From positions 1 to 49,712 of the forward strand of contig JBHIET010000018.1 in NCBI GenBank assembly GCA_046760785.1: a stretch of DNA of 49,712 nucleotides, given 5' to 3'. The notes beneath the pieces were generated by a model. It was given only the letters and a program-made list of their open reading frames with translations. It ran no database searches and was not told the origin of the DNA. This document shows, piece by piece, positions 39,836 through 48,500 of the stretch (position 1 is the first letter of the stretch; each line of letters begins with the position of its first letter). Made by a program: the position numbers and the translations under genes. This DNA comes from JBHIET01 sp046760785 (GTDB taxonomy: Bacteria > Chloroflexota > Anaerolineae > B4-G1).

Positions 39836-42289
39836 ATGGAGGCGATGATGCTAGGTACAGGTCAGTCAACGGCGGTTTCGCTATCCAAGCAGCAGGCAGG
39901 ACTGAATATCGGGTTGACGGAGAATGCGCTGGCTGTTCTGAAGCGTCGCTACTTGCGCAAGGGACCGAACGGTCAGCCGATTGAGACGGTCAGGCAGATG
40001 TTCCGCCGTGTGGCTTCCCACATCGCCGCTGTTGAAGCGGAGTGGGGGGGAAACAGGGTGGCGGCAGGGGAGATGTTCTATGGTCTTATGACCGACCTTC
40101 GTTTCCTGCCTAACTCGCCGACGTTCACAGGTGCCGGGACTCCGCTAGGGCAGCTTGCCGCGTGTTTTGTCCTCCCCATCTCCGACGACATGGGGCGCGA
40201 AGAGGATGGCATTTTCCAGACGCTGCGCAACACGGCGCTGATCCAGCAGACTGGCGGTGGGACCGGCTTCTCCTTCTCCCGCCTGCGCCCCAAGGGCGCC
40301 GTGGTGCGCAGCAGTGGGGGCCAGGCCACTGGCCCGGTGGGCTTCATGCGGGTCTTCGACACTGCCTGCGAGATCATCAGCCAGGGTGGGGCGCGCCGTG
40401 GGGCGAACATGGCTGTGCTGCGGGTGAATCACCCTGACATCGAGGAGTTTATCACGTGTAAGACTGACGAGAACGCCATCACCAACTTCAACATTTCCGT
40501 CAGCGTGACCGACGCCTTTATGCGGGCCGTAGAGGAGGACGGCACGATTGACCTAGTCAATCCCCAGGATGGCGAGGTTTGGAGGGCTGTGCGGGCGCGG
40601 GAGATCTTCGACAGGATTGTCGCCGGAGCCCATCGCAACGGGGAGCCAGGTGTCTTATTCCTGGATACGGCCAACCGGGATAATCCTTGCCCGCACCTGG
40701 GGGAATATGAGGCCACAAATCCATGTGGTGAACAATTCCTTTTGCCCTACGAAAACTGCTGTCTGGGCTCGGTCAATCTGGCACAGCACATCAGCTACGG
40801 GAATAACGGTCGCTCTGCTATGGATTGGGAGAAGCTGCAGGGGACGGTCGAACTGGCGACGCGCTTCTTGGACGATGTGGTCAATGCCAATGCTTACGTG
40901 CCGGCGGTGTCACGGCTCAAGGAGGCGGCGCAGCGCACCCGCCGCATCGGGCTGGGCATCATGGGGTTAGGCGATGTGATGTACCACCTGCAGGTGCGGT
41001 ATGGCAGCGACGAGGCCCAGGAGTTGTCGGCCCAGGTGATGGAATTCATCCGCTATCACGCGATGCGCACCAGCATCGAGTTGGCGCGAGAGCGCGGGCC
41101 GTTCCCCGCCATCCAGGGCAGTGTCTACGATCCCGACGATCTGCGCTGGACGCCGCCGCAGCCACTGACTCCTCACACGCGCTTGGAGCAGTGGGGCCGG
41201 CCGGTGCTGGACTGGGGAGTAATCGTCGAGGGTATTCGGCGCTATGGAATTCGCAACGCCGCCCAGACGACGGTGGCCCCGACTGGAACAGTCGCTACCG
41301 TAGCCGGTTGCGAGGCCTACGGCTGCGAGCCGGTCTTCGCGCTGGCCTACACGCGCCACGTTAACGATAACGGTCACGACCTGGAGTTGCGGTACGTGAG
41401 CCCACTCTTCTTGCAGGCGCTGGGGGAGGCCGGGCTGGATGACGCGGCCCGGGAATCCGTCGTGCAGCAGATGATGGTGACCGGAAGTTGCCAGGACGTG
41501 GAGGAAGTACCTCCGGCGGTGCGCCATACCTTTGTCGTAGCCGGGGACATCGCGGCCGAGGAGCACGTGCGCATGCAGGCGGCGCTACAAGCGTTTGTTG
41601 ATTCGAGCATATCGAAGACCATCAATTTCCCCGCCACAGCCACTCCTGACGACGTAGCGCGGGCCTTCCAACTGGCCTGGAAACTGGGCTGCAAGGGGCT
41701 CACCGTGTACGTCACCGGCTCGCGGGAGAAGGTGGTGCTGGAGACGGAGGCGACGCGACAGGCCAGGCAGCAGGCCCCTGGGGCGATGGTGCCTACAACG
41801 GTGCGCCCCCGTCCGCACTGTTTGGAGGGCAGGACCTACCGTCTGGGGACCCCGCTTGGGACGGCTTACATTTCGATCAATGCCAACGGCGATGGCGAGC
41901 CCTTCGAGGTGTTCTTGAATGTGGGCAAGGCGGGGTCAGATACGGCGGCGGTGGCGGAGGCCATCGGGCGGCTGATCTCGCTCATCCTGCGCATCCCCTC
42001 GCCGCTCTCAGCGACGCGTCGGCTCAAGCAGGTCATAAGACAGTTGAAGGGTATCGGTGGCGGGCGACCCTTGGGGTTTGGCCGTGACCGGGTCCGCAGC
42101 CTGCCAGATGGCGTGGCGCAGGTGTTGGCTGAGCACCTGGGGATGGTGGAGCCGCCGGGTGAGAGGAAGGAGGCCGAGCAACTGTCGCTGTTCCCTACGG
42201 GCGATCTATGCCCGGAGTGCGGGCACGCGGCGTTGGTGAACGAGGAGGGGTGCCGCCGCTGCTACGCTTGCGGGTACAGTGAGTGCTGA
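39836..42289 (+). CDS. nrdJ: Adenosylcobalamin-dependent ribonucleotide reductase (class II)
   Basis: It reduces ribonucleotides with adenosylcobalamin as radical source, independent of oxygen. I list ATG 39836; TTG 39830, ATG 39845 or ATG 39848 (GGAGG at 39838) are possible. About 817 aa. Motifs are FLPNSPTFTGAGTPLGQLAA, TGGGTGFSFSRLRP, NPCGEQFLLPYENCCLGSVN (NxCxE active site) and VAPTGTVATVAGCEAYG. A TSCPD domain spans about 690-780 (RPHCLEGRTYRLGTPLGTAY). The C-terminal zinc ribbon has LCPECGHAALVNEEGCRRCY and ACGYSEC; in some class II enzymes such Cys residues re-reduce the active site. Confidence 0.96.
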   Translation: MEAMMLGTGQSTAVSLSKQQAGLNIGLTENALAVLKRRYLRKGPNGQPIETVRQMFRRVASHIAAVEAEWGGNRVAAGEMFYGLMTDLRFLPNSPTFTGAGTPLGQLAACFVLPISDDMGREEDGIFQTLRNTALIQQTGGGTGFSFSRLRPKGAVVRSSGGQATGPVGFMRVFDTACEIISQGGARRGANMAVLRVNHPDIEEFITCKTDENAITNFNISVSVTDAFMRAVEEDGTIDLVNPQDGEVWRAVRAREIFDRIVAGAHRNGEPGVLFLDTANRDNPCPHLGEYEATNPCGEQFLLPYENCCLGSVNLAQHISYGNNGRSAMDWEKLQGTVELATRFLDDVVNANAYVPAVSRLKEAAQRTRRIGLGIMGLGDVMYHLQVRYGSDEAQELSAQVMEFIRYHAMRTSIELARERGPFPAIQGSVYDPDDLRWTPPQPLTPHTRLEQWGRPVLDWGVIVEGIRRYGIRNAAQTTVAPTGTVATVAGCEAYGCEPVFALAYTRHVNDNGHDLELRYVSPLFLQALGEAGLDDAARESVVQQMMVTGSCQDVEEVPPAVRHTFVVAGDIAAEEHVRMQAALQAFVDSSISKTINFPATATPDDVARAFQLAWKLGCKGLTVYVTGSREKVVLETEATRQARQQAPGAMVPTTVRPRPHCLEGRTYRLGTPLGTAYISINANGDGEPFEVFLNVGKAGSDTAAVAEAIGRLISLILRIPSPLSATRRLKQVIRQLKGIGGGRPLGFGRDRVRSLPDGVAQVLAEHLGMVEPPGERKEAEQLSLFPTGDLCPECGHAALVNEEGCRRCYACGYSEC

Positions 42290-42312
42290 GTGGGCAGGTT
42301 GTGAGCGCCGGT

Positions 42313-42412
42313 TGAGTAGCTGCGAGCGACAGCGAGCAGCGTATCGAAACCAAGCGTTTCTGGCCCCTCGTGCCCTTCACTTCGACAGGCTCAGTACAAG
42401 GATTTCGATACG
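42313..42412. repeat. MITE-like repeat cluster after nrdJ, family F
   Basis: TTGAGTAGCTGCGAGCGACA, then GCGAGCAGCGTATCGAAACC starts the element. CGTATCGAAA (42340-42349) and TTTCGATACG (42403-42412) are perfect 10-bp inverted repeats flanking a core that holds a CTTCGACAGGCTCAG unit (family A). No gene is encoded. The repeat resembles a non-autonomous palindromic element. Confidence 0.6.
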
Positions 42413-42508
42413 GCCTGTGGCCTGCTCAATCAGCGGGCACTGGCCCATTTATGGTACTTCATTCAGCAATTGGTATGAGCTGACACTTTTCTCCCCGGAG
42501 GTGACGCG

Positions 42509-45500
42509 ATGAAAGCAGTCAGTCCCCCCCCCCGCAATTCGTGGAGTGACGATGTGAACCGTCGCCGTTCGCTCTTTTCACGGGCCAGCCCCCCACGCGC
42601 TGCGTCCAGGCGCCGGGCTGGCTTTTCGCTTGCCCTGGCCGTCGCGTTGCTGACGGCCCTCGCGCCAGTGCTTGCACCGGGCAAAGTCCAAGTGCAGGCC
42701 GCGCCCGCGCAAGCCTCTCAAGCCGTAGCTCAGGTCGGGCGGCCAGCTCCGCGTCTCCTGCTGGAGGGTGCGCCGGTGGATGGCGCTCATTCTGCCGCGA
42801 GCGCGCTCCCTGTGGAATGGCCTGCTGTGGTCGGTGAGAGCAACGCACAGGGTGATCCTTCTGGCGCTTTTGTCGACCAGGTGGAGGCGGCCTGGCAGGG
42901 ATCGCCCGTGATGTTCGTCGAGAACGTGGGCCAGTTCGCCGAGGGCGCTCGCTTCCAGGTGCTCGGCGGCGACCGCACCGTCTGGCTGGCCGAGGACGGG
43001 CTGTGGGTGACAGTGATGGAGCCGGTGTCTCCCACTCTCGGTTCCTCTCCCTACCGCCCTGGCGAAGGAGGGCGGCTGGAGCGTGAGAACGAACCTCGCC
43101 GTGGGGTCAACCTCAAGCTGAGTTTCCCCGGCGCCAACCCCCACCCCCGCCTGGAGCCCTTCGACCGCCTGGACACGCGCGTCTCCTACTTCATTGGCAG
43201 CGACCCGGCCCGGTGGCGCGCCGACGTGCCCGTGTGGGGCGGGGTGCGCTACGTGGACCTCTACCCAGGCGTGGACCTGGAAGTGACCGGCGCAGGGGGA
43301 CGCTGGACCTGGCGGCTGGTGGAGCGGACCCCCTCCCCGGCCCTCCCCCTGGCAGAGGGAGGGAGCAGGGGTGTGCGCCTGCGCGTGGGTGGCGCAGACG
43401 CGCTGACCCTGGACGGTGTGAACTACCTGCGTCTCACCACTGCCGTGGGCGACTTCACCCTACCGCTGTTGCAGACGGTCGCCGCAGACGGGACGCCTGT
43501 TGAACCGGCGACAACTGAGCCTGAAATCAATGGTCTTGAAGTCACCTCCCCCTTCCCCTTTGCCCCAGCTCCGCTTCCTGCAAAGCGAGGGATGAGAGCG
43601 GAGATCTCGCCGCTTGCTCTGGGCGCAGTCAAAGCGGACGAGGATCCTCCCTGGGACGATCCCTCCGACCTGCTCTACAGCACCTTCCTGGGGGGAGGCA
43701 ATCGGGACGGTGCCTATGCCATCGCCGTGGACGGGGTAGGCAACGCCTACGTGACGGGTCTGACCCGTTCCTCTGACTTCCCCACCACGCCGGGGGCTTT
43801 TGACCCCGGTCTCAACGGCGAGGATGACGCTTTCGTGGTCAAGGTAAACGACGAGAGCGGTACGGCGCTGATCTACGCCACCTTCTTGGGGGGAATGGAT
43901 GATGACTGGGGTAGGGACGTCGCTGTGGATGGGGCAGGCAGCGCCTACGTGGTGGGCCACACTTCTTCCTCCAACTTCCCGACCACGCCGGGGGCCTACG
44001 ACGGCAGCCACAACGGCAGGAGCGATGCCTTCGCGGTCAAACTGAACGGTAGCGGCACGGCGCTGGGCTACGCCACCTTCCTGGGGGGGAATGGCTATGA
44101 CTATGGTGGCGGCATCGCCGTGGACGGAGCGGGCAACGCCTACGTGGTGGGCCACACTTCTTCCTCCGATTTCCCGACCACGCCGGGGGCCTACGATACC
44201 ACCCCTAACGGTGGCTACGACACCTTCGTGGTCAAAGTGGACTCCAGTGGCGCGGGGCTGACCTACGCCACCCTCCTGGGAGGAGGGGATACGGACTACG
44301 GCGACGACATCGCCGTGGACGGGAGCGGGGCGGCCTACGTGACGAGTTTCACCAGGTCCTCCGACTTCCCCACCACGCCGGGGGCCTACGACGCCACTCA
44401 CAATGGAGACCAAGATGGCTTCGTGGTCAAGCTGAGCCCCAGCGGCGCAGGGCTGACCTACGCCACTTTCCTGGGGGGGAGTGGGGCGGACCGGGGCGAA
44501 GGCATCGTCGTGGACGGGGCGGGCAGCGCCTACGTGACCGGCTGGACCGGCTCCAACGACTTTCCCGCCACGCCAGGGGCCGATGATACCACCCATAACG
44601 GCGGTTTCTCCGACGCCTTCGTGGTCAAACTGAACGCTGGCGGCACGGGGTTGGCCTATGCCAGCTACCTGGGCGGGAGCGACGCCGACTATGGGTATGG
44701 CATCGTCGTGGACGAGGCGGGCAGCGCCAGCGTGACGGGTGACACCGCGTCCTCCGACTTTCCTGCCACGCCGGGAGCTTTCGACCCCGGTTACAATGGC
44801 GGCCTCGATGACGCCTTCGTGGTCAAGCTGACCGCTGGCGGCACGGATCTGGCCTACGCCACTTTCCTGGGAGGGAGTGATGGGGACCGGGGTTGGGGCA
44901 TCGCGCTGGACAGCGCGGGCAACGCTTACGTGACGGGCGAGGTCTATTCCTCCGACTTCCCCACCACGACACAGGCCTGCGACACGTCCTACGACGGCTC
45001 CGGCGATGCCTTCGTGGCGACGCTCGATACCGCTTCCCTGATCGACGTGGCGGTCTCGACGCACACGCTGACGCTGAACGACGAGGGCTGGCCGGCGCCC
45101 AACCCGCTCACCGTCACGGTGAGAGTGAACAACGTCACCACCGAGACCATCGAGGACGGGGCTATCCTTTTCGCCCTCGACTCCACGGATGACCTGGCGC
45201 GGTTCTACGTGCTGGAGGAGAACGGGCACGGTGAGGGATTGTATGGGGGGCCAGATCAGTACCTCGAGGACTATTACGCTGGCGAGGCCCCCCTCGTTCT
45301 GGCGCCGGGGGAGACGATCAGCACTACCTGGCGGGTGTGGGTGCAGCCTTCCGAGGCCACCACGCTGACCGTCTCCGCGCAACTGGTCGAGTGGCCGGAT
45401 GAGTTGCTGGACGAGGACGCCGAGGAGGTCCGTATCCCCCTGGCCCAGATCCACCCCGTCGTCTTCGTCCACGGCATCCTGGGCTCCATGCCGCCGGGCC

Positions 45501-48500
45501 AGAAACTGTGGACCGAGCGGCCATCGTATGCAGAGGTTTTTCTGCCGAGAGAGCCGGTGTTCGACCCATTCTTGCTCTCCTACTATCCGATGCTGGATCA
45601 CCTGAGGACGATGGGCTACGAATGGGGCAAGACGCTCTTCGGCCTGACCTACGACTGGCGCGACTCCAACGACGTATCGGCGGATTTCCTGGGGGACCAA
45701 CTCGCGGGTACGGTCATCCCCCAATCCGCCTCGTTGCCCTACGTCCTTTCCGACGGTAAGGCCGACCTGGTGGTGCATAGCATGGGCGGGCTGGTCAGCC
45801 GATCTTACATCCAGAGTGAAGATTACAACGGGGACGTGCGCAAGGTGGTCTTCGTCGCCTCGCCTCACCGGGGCTTTGCGTCCGACTACCGCACCCGGGA
45901 GGGGCTCACCTGGTCCGACTATTTTGAGAACGAGGTACCCGGCATCGCTGACCTGGGGTTGATGAGCTTCTTGATGGACGAGGTGTTGTGGCCGTATCTG
46001 ATCGAGGAGCAGTATGACCCGACCCTGGACGAAGTCGAGGAGGATTGCATCTGGATGCCCGGTTCTTATGGAGGAGGCTACTGGAACTGCCAACCGGCCC
46101 ACTACGCGTGGACGCACGATGACAGCAGAGGCGTTCCGTCCCTCTACGAGATGCTGCCGACGCAGGACATGGGCGTCTACCTGTTCGGGGAGGGCGGCCA
46201 GCCATGGCCCTGCACTGCCGGCGTGGTGCCCGAGCGCAATCAATGGCTCGAAGACCTGAACGCGAACATCTCCGCCCTGGAAGCGGGGCTGGGCCTGGAT
46301 AATATCTACGTCCTCTACAGCGAGGCTTTTCCGGAGAAAACCGATAAGACATACTACGTCGAGTGTGGGCAGCATATTTATGGCTACTGGCCTCATGGAG
46401 GGCCTACACGGGATAGAACGTATGCCTATGGCGACGACCTGATCCCCGTCAACAGCACCTCGCTGCGCGAGAGTGGGCTGCTGATGCTGCCGGAGGATAA
46501 CGAGGAATCTATCCCGAGGTATGGTCACAAAGGAATCGTCTATGCCCGCGATGCGCAGAAAAAGGTAGCAGAGTTTCTGGCCGGAGTACCGCTGACCGCC
46601 ACGGCCGAGTACGTGCCCCCCTTCGCGCTGGCCAACCTGATGCGCATCGTCGCCATCATCGTCGGCTCCCCCGTCGAGATCATGGTGACGGACCCGGCGG
46701 GGCAGCGCGTGGGCTACGACCCGGCCACGGGGGCGATGGTGGCCGAGATCCCGGGCGCCTTCTACGCCGGGCAGGGGGACGTGCAGTTCATGCTGCTTTT
46801 CAACACGCTGCCGGGCGAGTATCGGATCACCGCCACGGGGACGGACGCAGGCGGGTACCAACTGGAGACCTACGTGGTGGAGGAGAGCGGCGTCCGCCTG
46901 CTCGACATCTTCACCGGCACCGTCACGGCCGGGCAGGTGGCGACCCACACGGCGGCCTACACCACGACCAGCACGCCGCTCTTCTTCGACGACGTGGAAT
47001 CCGGCCCCGGGAACTGGGCGGCGGAGGGTGGCTGGGCGCCGGTCACCGACACCGCCCACAGCCCGGTCACTGCCTGGGGCAGCGGCGTGGTCACGCCGGG
47101 GCAGCCGCTCACGCTCACGCTGCTGGCGGGGCTGGACCTCTCCACGGCGCGCATGGCCGGCCTCACCTTCTGGCACACCTACACCCTCACGAGCGGGGGG
47201 CGGGCGCAGGTGGAGCTCTCCACCGACGGCGGGGCGACCTGGCAGACGCTGACCACGCAACGGGGCGGCGTGCACGGCTGGACGCCGGCCACGCTGGGCC
47301 TGACGCGCTTCGCCGGGCCGGAGCACGAACCGCTGCGCTTGCGCTTCCGGCTGCTGCCGGGCGGGCCGGGCGACCGCTGGCGGATCGACGACGTGCTGGT
47401 GGAGGCGCTGGAGCCTCCGTCGCTCTTCGAGCTGCCCTTCGAGGACGACGTGGAGGGCTGGCGCAGGTGGGAGGGAACGGGCGACTGGGCGGTGGTGACC
47501 GGCACGCTGCACAGCGGAGAGCATAGTTGGGGGGCCACCCAGGACGGCAGCGCACTGACACTGGCCGGGCGGCTCGACCTGCAGGAGGCCACCACGCCGA
47601 GGCTCTCCCTCTGGCATCTTCTCGAGGGGGACGGGGCCGCGGGTGCCGTCGAGGTCTCGCCGGATGGGACGACGTGGCTGACGCTCACGACGGCCGGCGC
47701 GACGGAGGGCACCTGGCAGCGGGTGGAGGCCGACCTGAGCGAGTATGCCGGCCAGATGCTCCACCTGCGCTTCCGGCTGGACGCGCCCGGTGGCGGGAAC
47801 TGGTATCTGGACGGCCTGGCCGCGTGGGAGGCCATCCCGCCAGCGGTACATAGTTTGCCTTTCGACGACGATATGGAGACCCCCGAAGCCAACTGGCGGG
47901 CGGTCAACGGTTGGGAGCCGGTCACGACGACGGCCCACAGCGGCGCGAGCGCCTGGTGGGGATCCGAGGACGACTCGGCCCTGATCCTGGTGGACCGACT
48001 GGACCTGACGGACGCGGTTTCTCCGACGCTGACCTTCTGGCAGCGCTTCGATCTGACGGAGGGGAGCGTGGGGCAGGTGCGGGTCACTGCGGACGATGGG
48101 CTGGCCTGGCAGCCCGTGTTGACCGTCACGGGGCCTGTCTCCGATTGGACCCAGGTCGAGCTAGACCTGAGCGGTTACGCCGGGCAGCGGGTGGGGCTGG
48201 CCTTCGTCCTGGAGGAGATGGCGGCGGGCGGTGGGGCAGGCAGTGCGTGGCTGGAGCCGGCCGTGCTTGATGAGGGAGCTGGCAAAGTGCAGCCGGGGCC
48301 GGCCGTGCCCGGCGCGGCGACAGTGCTGCCGCTGCTGGCGGTCGCACTGGCGGGTGTGGTCGGGGCTGGCGGAAAGAAGCAATACCAACGCTGGGCGATA
48401 CGCATCGTGGCGGTGGGAGTAACACTGGTGGTGGGCTGGCAATGTTTGTATTGCACCGGACTATGGCGCTACGTGCCACCGCTGCGCACCTGGACCATCA

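Noticed and set aside
43460..47938. A 1492-codon open frame on the minus strand
   Set aside because: It is the mirror of the strongly coding plus-strand giant gene. Its sequence is low in structure, rich in Arg/Gly/His and lacks motifs, while the plus frame shows clear domains and a signal peptide.
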